From Actinomadura citrea (GTDB taxonomy: Bacteria > Actinomycetota > Actinomycetes > Streptosporangiales > Streptosporangiaceae): a DNA stretch of 64,000 nt. A program made the translations under genes and the position numbers. The notes under the pieces were generated by a model. The model searched no databases. It saw nothing but the letters and a program-made list of their open reading frames with translations, and was not told where the DNA came from. Below are positions 1-8,037 of this stretch, in pieces. Each line of letters begins with the position of its first letter. Positions within the stretch are counted from its first letter, which is position 1. The stretch covers positions 8,782,669-8,846,668 of the forward strand of contig NZ_JACCBT010000001.1 in the NCBI RefSeq assembly GCF_013409045.1. The letters are read 5' to 3'.

Positions 1-487
1 TCCGCGCGGACAACCCCTCCTTGCGCAGCGTCCAGTAGCTCCAGGTGTTCACGGCGCAGCGCGCCGCGTCGGCCCGGCGCCAGATCAAGTAGGCGACGAC
101 GTCGCCGAGGGAGGTGCCCATCCAGACGCGGCCGTCGAAGACGGCGGGTGCTCCGGCGGCGTGGGTGAAGGCGGCGGTGGCGATGCCCGCCGACAGTGAG
201 ACGAGCTTCTCCACCTCGCGGCCGAACAGGTCGAAGGCGGGGTCGAGGACGACGGAGATCTCGTCGCTCTCGGTGTAGGCGTACCGTCCGCCGAGCTCGG
301 TGAGCAGGGTCGCCGCGGTGTCGACCATGAGGTCGGAGAAGCGCGGGTCGAAGGGCTTGTCGAAGTTGGCCTCGGTGTAGCGGGAGAAGGATCGGCCGTC
401 CACGCGGACGACGGCCCAGGCGCCGGGGAGCAGGGTCAGGGAGTGGAACCACTCGCGGGCGCGCATGCGCGCTTCAAGATCCTTCAT
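1..487 (-). CDS. thg1: tRNA(His) guanylyltransferase, Thg1 family (C-terminus off the window)
   Basis: Translation from the ATG at 487 runs open to the left edge, giving the first 162 residues. The family adds a nucleotide to the 5' end of tRNA(His) or repairs tRNA 5' ends by 3'-5' polymerisation. Seen here: VRVDGRSF with the first metal-binding aspartate at residue 30, and TESDEIS with the second acidic pair at 75-76; these match D29 and D76/E77 of human Thg1. The eukaryotic HINNLYN motif is replaced by AVNTWSYW, as expected for bacterial Thg1-like proteins. Family members are usually about 230-270 residues, so roughly the last third is missing. The start follows a purine-rich GAGGAGCCCC stretch. 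The gene stands alone, with about 115 bases to the next gene. Whether it is a G-1 transferase or a repair enzyme cannot be read from sequence. Confidence 0.85.
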   Translation of the reverse strand, partial: MKDLEARMRAREWFHSLTLLPGAWAVVRVDGRSFSRYTEANFDKPFDPRFSDLMVDTAATLLTELGGRYAYTESDEISVVLDPAFDLFGREVEKLVSLSAGIATAAFTHAAGAPAVFDGRVWMGTSLGDVVAYLIWRRADAARCAVNTWSYWTLRKEGLSAR

Positions 488-601
488 CGGGGGGCTCCTC
501 GGATCGGGCGGCGGAGTCGCCTGAGCGTGGCATGGATTCCGACGTCCGGCACCTGAATTACGGCGGCCAGGACGCGTTGCGGTCCCCTCCGAGCTCGTGC
601 G

Positions 602-1627
602 TCAGGCGGAGGCCAAGGCCGCTACCAGCGTGGCGGCGGGGGATTCGGTCGTCTCTCGGAACGACTCGCCTGCCCAGAGGTTGACGCTGTCCGGGTTGCC
701 CTGGGCGGCGGACGCGCGGCGCAGGGGCGCCGTCACGTAGTGGACGTCCGGGTACGCGGCGGGAGCGTCCCCCGAGTGCTCGGTGAGAAAGCGGTTGATC
801 AGGCCCCGCGCGGGCCGTCCGCTGAACGCCCTGGTCATCGCGGTCGAGGTGTAGCCGGGGTCGGTGAGGGCGGCCTTGTGGACGGCGCCGGCACCGCTCT
901 CCGGGCACCGCAGGAACGCCGTCCCGAGCTGGGCGGCGACGGCGCCGAGGGAGAGGATCTCGGCGACGTCGGCGGCCGTGGCCAGGCCCCCGGCGCCGAT
1001 GAGGGGCTGCCGAGTGATCTTTTGGACGGCCGGGAGCAGCGCCCGCAGCGGCAGCGGGTCGTCGAGGGAGTTGGTGAACGAGCCCCGGTGGCCTCCGGCC
1101 TCCAGGCCCTGGAGGCAGAGCGCGTCGGCGCCGGACGCCTGGCGGGCCTCGTCCACGGAGGTCACGGTGACGACGACGGTGGCGCCGCGGTCCCTGAGGG
1201 CGCGGATGACGTCCGGGGTCGGGCAGCCGAACGTGAAGCTGACGACCGCGGGCGGGTCGGACACCAGGTCGGCGATCTTCGCGTCGTAGGCGTCGTCGCG
1301 GGCGCCCGGGGTGCCCGGCTCCACACCGAGGCGCGCGGCCTCGGGGGCGAGGAGTTCGCGGTAGGCGGCGACGGCGGCCGGGTCGATCTCGTCCAGGGAC
1401 GGCATGAAGACGTTCACCCCGAACGGGCGGGACGTCAGCTCGCGCGTGGCGGCGATGTCGGCGCGCATGGCCTCGGTCGTCCGGTAGCCGGCGGCGAGGA
1501 AGCCGAGGCCGCCCGCGTTCGAGACGGCGGCGGCCAGCTCCGGCGTCGACGGCCCGCCCGCCATCGGGGCCTGCACGATCGGCAGTTCCGTCCGCACGGC
1601 GCTCACCTCGGTCCGACTCCTGGTCAT
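602..1627 (-). CDS. Nitronate monooxygenase (2-nitropropane dioxygenase family)
   Basis: 341 residues, the usual size for this FMN-dependent TIM-barrel family, which oxidises alkyl nitronates such as propionate-3-nitronate to carbonyl compounds and nitrite in the cytoplasm. Visible signatures are the N-terminal PIVQAPMAGG loop, the catalytic-histidine loop LEAGGHRG near residue 180, and the FMN-phosphate site IGAGGLATAADV followed by GAVAAQLGTAFL. It is divergent from the 2-hydroxyacid dehydrogenase at 1696. Only about 70 bases separate the two starts, and they contain a GATAAT hexamer at 1636-1641 that could act as a -10. Some relatives are enoyl reductases, so the substrate is inferred from family only. 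Confidence 0.88.
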   Translation of the reverse strand: MTRSRTEVSAVRTELPIVQAPMAGGPSTPELAAAVSNAGGLGFLAAGYRTTEAMRADIAATRELTSRPFGVNVFMPSLDEIDPAAVAAYRELLAPEAARLGVEPGTPGARDDAYDAKIADLVSDPPAVVSFTFGCPTPDVIRALRDRGATVVVTVTSVDEARQASGADALCLQGLEAGGHRGSFTNSLDDPLPLRALLPAVQKITRQPLIGAGGLATAADVAEILSLGAVAAQLGTAFLRCPESGAGAVHKAALTDPGYTSTAMTRAFSGRPARGLINRFLTEHSGDAPAAYPDVHYVTAPLRRASAAQGNPDSVNLWAGESFRETTESPAATLVAALASA

Positions 1628-1695
1628 GCTCGCACGATAATCGCGGGGGACACCGGGTGGTGACGCCGGGGTCGCAGAGAGAGAAGAGGGTCGGC

Positions 1696-2604
1696 ATGCG
1701 GGTGCTGCTGCACTACGACAGGGAACACGAGGAGCCCGGTCTCGACATCGTGAGCTGCTCGGAGCAGGACGACGCGCGGTTCGCCGAGCTGCTGCCGGAC
1801 ACCGAGGTGCTCTGGCACGTGCTGCACCCGGTGACGGCCGCCGACATGGACCGGGCGCCGCGGCTGAGGCTGATCCAGAAGCTCGGAACGGGCGTGAACA
1901 CCATCGACCTGGACGCCGCGGCCGAGCGGGGGATCGCGGTCGCGAACATGCCGGGCCGCAACGCGCAGGCCGTCGCGGAGACGTCGCTGCTGCTGATGCT
2001 GGCGGCGCTGCGGCGGGTCGTCCCGTTCGACGCGCGGACGCGGCGCGGCGAGGGGTGGCCCGCCGACCGGTCCCTGATGGGCGGTGAGCTGGCCGGACGG
2101 ACGGTCGGGCTCCTCGGCGGCGGCGAGATCGCGACCCTGCTGCGCGGGATGCTGGAGGCGATCGGGGCGACCGTCCTCTACACGACGCGGCGGCCCCGGC
2201 CTGAGGATCCCGCCTGGCGGGAGCTGGACGAGCTGCTGCGCGCCGGCGACATCGTGTCGGTGCACATCCCGCTGACGGACGAGACCCGTCATCTGCTGGA
2301 CGCCGGGCGGCTCGCGCTGCTGCCGGAGGGCGCGATCGTGGTCAACACGGCGCGCGGCGCGGTGATCGACGAGAAGGCGCTGGTGGCGGCGCTGGCGTCG
2401 GGGCATCTGGGCGGCGCCGGGTTGGACGTCTTCGAGGAGGAGCCCGTGGACGCGGGGAATCCGCTGCTGGCCCTCGACAACGTGGTCGTCATGCCGCACG
2501 TCGCGTGGCTGACGCGCGAGACGTGGGACCGCTACTTCGCGGTCGCCGCGGAGAACTGCCGCCGCCTCGCGCGCGGCGACGGCCTCCTCCACCGGGTCCG
2601 GTAG
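1696..2604 (+). CDS. D-isomer-specific 2-hydroxyacid dehydrogenase
   Basis: 302 residues from the ATG at 1696, which follows a GAGAGAAGAGGG ribosome site; an upstream in-frame GTG at 1657 has none. The family reduces 2-keto acids to D-2-hydroxy acids with NAD(P)H. The Rossmann half carries GLLGGGEIATLL, a good match to the family GxGxxG turn. The catalytic arginine lies in NTARGAVID, the acid in DVFEEEPVD and the histidine in MPHVAWLT, all in the expected order. Glyoxylate/hydroxypyruvate-type or phosphoglycerate-type substrates are possible; there is no ACT domain, so it is not a full-length SerA. It is divergent from the nitronate monooxygenase. Confidence 0.9.
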   Translation: MRVLLHYDREHEEPGLDIVSCSEQDDARFAELLPDTEVLWHVLHPVTAADMDRAPRLRLIQKLGTGVNTIDLDAAAERGIAVANMPGRNAQAVAETSLLLMLAALRRVVPFDARTRRGEGWPADRSLMGGELAGRTVGLLGGGEIATLLRGMLEAIGATVLYTTRRPRPEDPAWRELDELLRAGDIVSVHIPLTDETRHLLDAGRLALLPEGAIVVNTARGAVIDEKALVAALASGHLGGAGLDVFEEEPVDAGNPLLALDNVVVMPHVAWLTRETWDRYFAVAAENCRRLARGDGLLHRVR

Positions 2605-2677
2605 CGTCCCCGTGCTGCCCGGCGGCGACGGCTCCAGCACCGCCCACCGCACGTCGGTCGGGCTGGTTCGCGGACGG

Positions 2678-3415
2678 CTAGGTCACGGAGCGGCGCGAGG
2701 TCTCATGTCCAAGGTGGATGCGGTACCGGTCGGCCCGGTAGGTCGAGAAGGTGACCTCGGCGCAGGTCCCGCGGCTGAACGTCCGCCGACGCAGGAAGAA
2801 CACGGCATCGCCCTGCGCGATGCTCAGCGGCCCGGCTTCGCCGCGATCCGCCGGGCCCGCCTCGATCGTCTGGTCGCCCTCGTCCATGACGATTCCGAAC
2901 TCGCCCTCCAGCACCTTGGACAGGGAGCCGCGGGGGGCGCGGCGCTCGAACAGGTCGGGCGCGAGGGACACCGGGATGTGCGCGCGCTCCATCGCCATGG
3001 GTTCGCCGTCGGCGAGCCGCAGGCGCTCCAGGACGTGCACGGCGACTCCTGGCGCCGCGCCGAGGAGCGCGGCCAGCCGGGCGTCCGCCTCGATCGTGCG
3101 AGCGTCGAGGTCGACGCACGCGGGCCTCAACCCGAGGGCGTGCATGTCCTCGGTGAAGGACACCAGTTCCCTTGCCATCCGCACCTTCGGGCGCGCAACG
3201 ACCATGCCCTCGCGGGGGATGCGCCGAAGCCGGCCCTCGGCGACGAGCCGGTCGATGGCCTGCCGGACGGTCGCCCGCGACACTCCGAACCTTCGGCACA
3301 GCTCCCGTTCGGACGGGACGAGCGCGTCCACCGGCAGCCGGCCCCCTTCGATCATGTCCAGCAGGATGGCGCGAAGCTGGAGGTACTTCGGCAGGGATCC
3401 GGAGGAATCGATCAC
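2678..3415 (-). CDS. GntR/HutC-type transcriptional regulator with UTRA domain
   Basis: 245 residues. The N-terminal winged helix (about residues 8-75) shows LPKYLQLRAILLDMI, VPSERELCRRFGVSRATVRQAI and LVAEGRLRRIPREGMVV, a textbook GntR motif. Residues 80-235 form a UTRA effector domain ending in TFSTYRADRYRIH. HutC/FarR members are usually repressors released by a small metabolite. It is convergent with the dehydrogenase upstream and has no obvious partner gene. The region just upstream of its start is short on distinctive palindromes, so the target is unknown. Confidence 0.9.
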   Translation of the reverse strand: MIDSSGSLPKYLQLRAILLDMIEGGRLPVDALVPSERELCRRFGVSRATVRQAIDRLVAEGRLRRIPREGMVVARPKVRMARELVSFTEDMHALGLRPACVDLDARTIEADARLAALLGAAPGVAVHVLERLRLADGEPMAMERAHIPVSLAPDLFERRAPRGSLSKVLEGEFGIVMDEGDQTIEAGPADRGEAGPLSIAQGDAVFFLRRRTFSRGTCAEVTFSTYRADRYRIHLGHETSRRSVT

Positions 3416-3510
3416 CTAGCATGCATATCCGATCACCGCACCCGGTCGCCAGACGTCACCGGGCGCCGCCTGGTCGTTGCGTCCTGTGCGGCTGGGTAGC
3501 GACCAGCGGG

Positions 3511-3921
3511 TCAGGCGGGAGCGGGCTCCCACCAGGTGAGGTTGGCGGCGGCCTGGGCCACCGGCTCGATGATCTCCCACGCCTCGGCGATCAGCCCGTC
3601 GTCGACCCGCCAGATGTCGACGACCGCGATCTCCGGCCCGTCCGGGAGCCGCCGCCGCGTGTGCAGCACCACGTGGTCGCCGTCGGCCAGCAGGTGGCGG
3701 ATCTCCACCTGCATGCCGGCGAGCGGGGTGAGCGCCGCCTGCACGGCGGCGAGCCACTCGGTCTTGGTCGAGGAGGTCGCGTCCGGCCGGTGGTGCACGA
3801 AGCCGTCGCTGAGCAGCGGTCGCAGCCCGTCGGTGCTGCCCGTGGTGATCAGTTCCGACAGCGCCCGCTGAACGGTGTCCTTGTTGGTCATGTCCTTGTC
3901 GGTCATGTCTTTGTCGGTCAT
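3511..3921 (-). CDS. SnoaL-like / NTF2-fold protein
   Basis: 136 residues. The fold is suggested by FVHHRPDATSSTKTEW, the strand pair VEIRHLLADGDHVVLHTRRR and VVDIWRVDDGLIAEAWEIIEP, typical of SnoaL-like polyketide-cyclase relatives and the YybH group. No catalytic assignment is possible. Its start is odd: three tandem 15-base units (3877-3921) each begin with ATG and encode MTD/NKD, giving three in-frame starts with no classical ribosome site before the first. It is divergent from the XRE/MmyB regulator at 4003 and is its likeliest target. Confidence 0.75.
   Translation of the reverse strand: MTDKDMTDKDMTNKDTVQRALSELITTGSTDGLRPLLSDGFVHHRPDATSSTKTEWLAAVQAALTPLAGMQVEIRHLLADGDHVVLHTRRRLPDGPEIAVVDIWRVDDGLIAEAWEIIEPVAQAAANLTWWEPAPA
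3877..3921 (-). repeat. Three 15-bp tandem repeats carrying successive start codons
   Basis: Three head-to-tail copies of a 15-base unit (ATGACCGACAAGGAC, with one base varying in two of the copies) form the first 15 codons of the SnoaL-like gene. Each unit supplies an ATG and, at its end, an AAGGAC that could act as a ribosome site for the next unit. Confidence 0.9.
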
Positions 3922-4002
3922 GGACGCAGTGTTTCGGCGGTCGCGGCGGGTTGTCGATGAAGTCCCGTTTCATGGCGTCCAGCTCCACGATGAGTACTCT
4001 CG

Positions 4003-4794
4003 ATGACCATGCACACGGTCGGGGAGCTCCTGCGGCAGTGGCGGCATCGCCGGCGGCTCAGCCAGCTCGACCTCGCGATCGCCGCCGATGTCTCGGCCCG
4101 GCACGTCAGCCTCGTCGAGACGGGGAAGTCCAACCCGAGCGCCGCCATGGTGCTGCGGCTCGCGGACCAGCTCGACGTGCCGCTGCGCGACCGCAACCGG
4201 CTGCTGCTCGCGGCCGGCTTCGCGCCCCGGTACGCCGAACGGCCGCTCGACGACGACGCGCTGTCCGCCGCCCGGAACGCCGTCGAGCGGGTGCTGCGCG
4301 CGCACGAGCCGTATCCGGCGCTGGCGTTCGACCGCCGCTGGAACCTCGTCATGACCAACCGCGCCGTCGACCCGTTCCTCGCCGAGGTCGACCCCGAGCT
4401 GCTCCGGCCGCCGGTCAACCTGCTGCGCCTCGGCCTGGACCCGCGCGGCCTCGCCCGCCTGGTCGTCAACCTGTCCGACGTGCGCGCGGTGTTCCGCTCC
4501 CGGGTCAGGCGCCAGCTCGCCGCCGCGCCCGACCCCGGACTCGCCGCCCTCTACGAGGAACTGCTGGAACCCGGTCCCGAGGACGCGCCGGCCGATGCCG
4601 ACGTCACGATCCAGATGATCGTCCGCATCGGGGGACGGGAGCTGCGGCTGTTCTCCACCATCACCACGTTCGGCACTCCCCTGGACATCACGCTGGACGA
4701 GGTCGCCATCGAGTCGTACTACCCGGCGGACGCCGAGAGCGCCGCCTACTTCGAGGACCCCGGGAGGGGGCTCACGGGATCAGGACGGGCTTGA
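4003..4794 (+). CDS. XRE-family regulator with MmyB-like ligand-binding domain
   Basis: 263 residues. Residues 5-65 are a helix-turn-helix of the Cro/CI type (VGELLRQWRHRRRLSQLDLA, then SARHVSLVETGKSNPS). The remainder matches the MmyB-like domain, including the recurrent pattern PALAFDRRWNLVMTN and, near the end, GTPLDITLDEVAIESYYPAD. MmyB-type regulators are common actinobacterial repressors or activators responding to hydrophobic ligands, a family inference. It is divergent from the SnoaL-like gene. Its 3' end overlaps the convergent alcohol dehydrogenase by 23 bases. Confidence 0.92.
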   Translation: MTMHTVGELLRQWRHRRRLSQLDLAIAADVSARHVSLVETGKSNPSAAMVLRLADQLDVPLRDRNRLLLAAGFAPRYAERPLDDDALSAARNAVERVLRAHEPYPALAFDRRWNLVMTNRAVDPFLAEVDPELLRPPVNLLRLGLDPRGLARLVVNLSDVRAVFRSRVRRQLAAAPDPGLAALYEELLEPGPEDAPADADVTIQMIVRIGGRELRLFSTITTFGTPLDITLDEVAIESYYPADAESAAYFEDPGRGLTGSGRA

Positions 4795-5866
4795 CGACCT
4801 TGCCGGACGTCGTGTCCGCCTCCGCCTCGTTGATCTGGGCGAGCGGGTAGGCCGTGACGAGCCGGTCGAACGGGAAACGGCCCTGCCGCCACATTTCGAT
4901 CATCCGCGGGATGAACGTGTGCGGGACGGCGTCGCCCTCGATGATGCCCTTGACCGTCCGTCCCATGAGCAGGAGGTTCGCGTCCAGCCGGTATTCGGCG
5001 GCGCCGACCCCGACCAGGCCGCAGACGCCGGTGGTGCGCAGCGACGCCACCGCCGTCGAGACGACCCCGGGGACGGCGGTGGAGTCGAGGGCGTACTGCA
5101 CGCCCTCGCCCCCGGAGATCGCCCGGATCTGTCCCGCGATGTCGTCGTCCGCCCCGTTGAGAACGTGGGTGGCGCCGAGCTCGCGGGCCAGGTCGAGCCG
5201 GGACTCGTGCAGGTCGAGGGCGACGATCGTGGAGGCGCCCGCGATCCGCGCGGCCATGACGGCGGCCAGCCCGACCGCGCCCGCGCCGAAGACCGCGATG
5301 CTGTCGCCCGCGCGGACGCCGAGCGAGATCAGCACGGAGCCGGCGCCGGTCTGCACGCCGCAGCCGAGCGGCCCGAGCACGTCGAGGGGGACGTCCTTGA
5401 CGACCGGCACGACGTTGTGCGCGGTCCCGAGGGCGTGGCTCGCGAACGACGACTGCCCGAACCAGCGCGTGTGGACGGGTTCGCCGCCGGGACCGGTGGC
5501 GCGGGGCGTCCCGTCCAGCGGCATCGCGAGCATGTTGAGCGCGGTCATCTGCGGGCAGGCGCCCGGCCTGGCGGCGCGGCAGTTGGCGCACCCCCCGCAC
5601 GAGTCGAACGACATGACCACGTGGTCGCCGACGGTGGGGCCGGTGACGCCGGGGCCGACCGCCTCGACCACGCCGGAGCCCTCGTGCCCGAGCACGACCG
5701 GCTTCGTGACGAGGTCTCCGGGGATGCGGCCGAGCATGTCGGTATGGCACATCCCCACGCCCGCGACCTTGACGAGGATCTCGCCGGGCCCGGGGTCGGC
5801 GAGGTCGAGCGACTCGATCGTGTAGGGGGCGTCTGCGGCGCGCAGCACCGCGGCTTCGATCTGCAC
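4772..5866 (-). CDS. Zinc-dependent NAD(P) alcohol dehydrogenase (MDR superfamily)
   Basis: 364 residues. Catalytic zinc ligands are visible in GMCHTD and GHEGSG near the N-terminus and in LGCGVQTG near the middle. The structural zinc loop is CGGCANCRAARPGAC. The cofactor site is AVFGAGAVGLAA followed by IVALDLHESRL, whose aspartate suggests NAD. The pattern is that of aryl- or allylic-alcohol dehydrogenases. It starts 10 bases after the P450 stop on the same strand, so the two are almost surely one transcript. The simplest reading is P450 hydroxylation followed by oxidation of the alcohol to an aldehyde or ketone. The substrate is unknown. Confidence 0.92.
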   Translation of the reverse strand: MQIEAAVLRAADAPYTIESLDLADPGPGEILVKVAGVGMCHTDMLGRIPGDLVTKPVVLGHEGSGVVEAVGPGVTGPTVGDHVVMSFDSCGGCANCRAARPGACPQMTALNMLAMPLDGTPRATGPGGEPVHTRWFGQSSFASHALGTAHNVVPVVKDVPLDVLGPLGCGVQTGAGSVLISLGVRAGDSIAVFGAGAVGLAAVMAARIAGASTIVALDLHESRLDLARELGATHVLNGADDDIAGQIRAISGGEGVQYALDSTAVPGVVSTAVASLRTTGVCGLVGVGAAEYRLDANLLLMGRTVKGIIEGDAVPHTFIPRMIEMWRQGRFPFDRLVTAYPLAQINEAEADTTSGKVVKPVLIP

Positions 5867-5876
5867 CGGGGGTTCC

Positions 5877-7145
5877 TTAGACGAGGGAGTAGCGGACGGG
5901 GAGGCGCTTGAGGCCGCCGACGAAGGTGGTGGCGATGCTCTCCGGCGCCCCGGCGAGCTCGATCGAGCCGAGGCGGGGCAGCAGTTCCTCGAAGAAGGCG
6001 CGGACCTCGATGCGGGCCAGGGCCGCGCCCAGGCAGTAGTGGACGCCGAAGCCGAACGCCAGGTGCTTGTTCGGGTCGCGCCCGACGTCGAAGCGGAACG
6101 GGTCGTCGAAGACCTCTTCGTCCCGGTTCGCGGACGGATAGGACAGCAGCACCGCCTCGCCCTGGCGGATCGTGACGCCGCGCAGGTCGTAGTCCTCGGT
6201 GGCGGTGCGCATGAACTCCTTCACCGGCGTCACCCAGCGGATCATCTCGTCCACGGCGAGCGGCATCAGCTCCGGCTTCTCGCGCAGCCGCTCGATCTGG
6301 TCGGGGTGCTCGATGAGCGCGTGCAGGCCGCCGGCGATCGTCGCGCTGGTGGTGTCGTGCCCGGCGGTCGCGACGATCACGTAGTAGGACGCGGTGTCGA
6401 AGTCGTTGAGCGGCTCGCCGTCGATGCGCGCGTTCGCGATGGCGGAGGCGAGGTCGTCGGTCGGGTGCCTGCGGCGCTCCTCCGTCAGGCCCTGGAAGTA
6501 GGCGAAGAAGTCCAGGAGGACCTGGAGCTTCTCCTCGTTGGTCGTGCCCCGCTGGAACTCGTCGTCGTCGCCGCCGAACAGTTCCTGGGTCAGCTTCAGC
6601 ATGCGGTCGAAGTCGCTCTCCGGCAGGCCGAGCAGCGAAAGGATCACATACAGCGGGAAGTGGACGGCGACCTCCTGCGCGAAGTCGCACTCGCCGCCGA
6701 ATTCGACCATCCGGTCGACGTACCGCTTCGCCAGCTCGCGGACGCGCGGCTCCAGAGCCCGCATCGCGCGCGGCCGGAACCAGTCCGCGCCGATCGCCCG
6801 GACGACCCGGTGGTCGGGGTCGTCCATGTGGACGAGCGTGCGCAGCGCGATGCCCTGCTCCGCGCGCTGCCGGTTGAGCGCGTCGAACTCGGCGGTGCCG
6901 AGCACCGGGCGCGGCGCGTTGAGGAAGAGCTGGTGGTTGCGCTCGATCTCCAGGACGTCCTCGTGCCTGGTGATCCCCCAGAAGGGCGTGTAGTCGGGGG
7001 CCTCCACCCGGTGCACCGGGGACTCGCGGCGGAGCAGCGCGAGGGACTCCTGGAACCGCCGGTCGTCGGCGTAGGCCTTCGGGTCGGCGAGCGCCAGGCC
7101 CGCCTCCTCCACGGTCAGCGTCATCGCTTCGCTCTCCTCGGTCAC
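5877..7145 (-). CDS. Cytochrome P450 monooxygenase (soluble, class I type)
   Basis: 422 residues, normal for a soluble bacterial P450. The I-helix oxygen motif AGHDTT is at about residues 261-266, the K-helix ExxR is in DEMIRW, and the haem loop is FGFGVHYCLG with the thiolate cysteine at residue 371. There is no membrane anchor. Redox partners (ferredoxin, reductase) are not encoded nearby, so they must be supplied from elsewhere. It is the first gene of the P450-dehydrogenase operon, with a good promoter and an inverted repeat just upstream (7163-7192). The substrate could be a terpenoid, steroid or fatty compound; the sequence does not decide. Confidence 0.95.
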   Translation of the reverse strand: MTEESEAMTLTVEEAGLALADPKAYADDRRFQESLALLRRESPVHRVEAPDYTPFWGITRHEDVLEIERNHQLFLNAPRPVLGTAEFDALNRQRAEQGIALRTLVHMDDPDHRVVRAIGADWFRPRAMRALEPRVRELAKRYVDRMVEFGGECDFAQEVAVHFPLYVILSLLGLPESDFDRMLKLTQELFGGDDDEFQRGTTNEEKLQVLLDFFAYFQGLTEERRRHPTDDLASAIANARIDGEPLNDFDTASYYVIVATAGHDTTSATIAGGLHALIEHPDQIERLREKPELMPLAVDEMIRWVTPVKEFMRTATEDYDLRGVTIRQGEAVLLSYPSANRDEEVFDDPFRFDVGRDPNKHLAFGFGVHYCLGAALARIEVRAFFEELLPRLGSIELAGAPESIATTFVGGLKRLPVRYSLV

Positions 7146-7162
7146 GGCGGCCGCCCCTCAGG

Positions 7163-7192
7163 AACCTACGGTCCCGAATTGCATTCGGTCAA
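7163..7192 (-). promoter_or_regulatory. Promoter of the P450 operon with an operator-like inverted repeat in its spacer
   Basis: On the minus strand TTGACC (7187-7192) and TAGGTT (7163-7168) are separated by 18 bases, a good sigma-70-type promoter 18 bases ahead of the P450 start. The spacer contains CCGAAT-GCA-ATTCGG (7174-7188), a perfect inverted repeat. A repressor sitting there would block polymerase. The regulator is not adjacent. Confidence 0.55.
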
Positions 7193-7252
7193 CGACCTAC
7201 GGCTGATGTCGAACGGGGTCGTGCCGGCGGGCACGGGCGGCGGACGGCGGGC

Positions 7253-8020
7253 TCAGATGTCGGTGAAGTCGCCGTGCCGGCCGCGGCCGCTCGCGAACCG
7301 TCCGGCGCCCTTGATCGCATCCTCCATGGAGCCCAGGCCGTGGCGGTACTCGGCGGCGATCGCCTCGTCCTCGGCGAGGCCCTCCGCCTCCAGCGACGAC
7401 AGCCGGTCGCCCCGCAGGCAGGTCTGCGGGAAACGGGCCAGCTCGGCCGCCAGCTCCTCGGCCGCCTCCCGCGCCTTCCCCAGCGGGACGAGCCGGTTGG
7501 CGAGGCCGATCTCGAACGCCTCCCGCCCGTCCACGGGCCGTCCGGTGAGGATCAGGTCCATGGCGCGGCTCGCGCCGATCAGCCGCGGGAGCCGGACCGT
7601 CCCGCCGTCGACCAGCGGGACGCCCCAGCGCCGGCAGTAGACCCCGAACGTGGCCGTCTCCTCCGCGACACGCAGATCGCACCACAGCGCCAGCTCCAGG
7701 CCCCCGGCGACGGCGTGGCCCGCGACCGCCGCGATGACCGGCTTCGACAGGCGCATCCGCGTGCAGCCGAGCGGCCCGTCGGCCGGGGGCGGGTCCAGGC
7801 GCGGGCCTCGGTCGGTGCCGACCGAGGTGAGGTCGGCGCCGGAGCAGAACGTCCCGCCCTCGCCCCACAGGACCGCGACGCTCGCGCCGTCGTCCGCGTC
7901 GAACGCGCGGAACGCGGCGGCCAGCTCGCGCGCCGTCGGCCCGTCCACGGCGTTGCGCGTCGCCGGGCGGGACATCACCACCGTGGTCACCGTGCCGTCC
8001 CGCTCGATCCGTACCGCCAC
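7253..8020 (-). CDS. Enoyl-CoA hydratase/isomerase family protein
   Basis: 255 residues from a GTG at 8020, chosen because it follows GGGGAGG and begins with the family-typical VAVRIERDGTVTTVVMSRP. The crotonase oxyanion holes are visible as FCSGADL and as AVAGHAVAGGLELALWCD. The usual ECH catalytic glutamate region reads GVPLVDGGTVRLP, so one acid position is replaced by Asp, which may mark a different crotonase reaction. It lies 17 bases after the acyl-CoA dehydrogenase stop and is presumably co-transcribed, forming two steps of a beta-oxidation-like path. Confidence 0.9.
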   Translation of the reverse strand: MAVRIERDGTVTTVVMSRPATRNAVDGPTARELAAAFRAFDADDGASVAVLWGEGGTFCSGADLTSVGTDRGPRLDPPPADGPLGCTRMRLSKPVIAAVAGHAVAGGLELALWCDLRVAEETATFGVYCRRWGVPLVDGGTVRLPRLIGASRAMDLILTGRPVDGREAFEIGLANRLVPLGKAREAAEELAAELARFPQTCLRGDRLSSLEAEGLAEDEAIAAEYRHGLGSMEDAIKGAGRFASGRGRHGDFTDI

Positions 8021-8037
8021 GCGGCCTCCCCAGCTGG

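Noticed and set aside
1657..1695. GTG start 13 codons upstream for the 2-hydroxyacid dehydrogenase
   Set aside because: The ATG at 1696 has a good ribosome site and gives the normal N-terminus.
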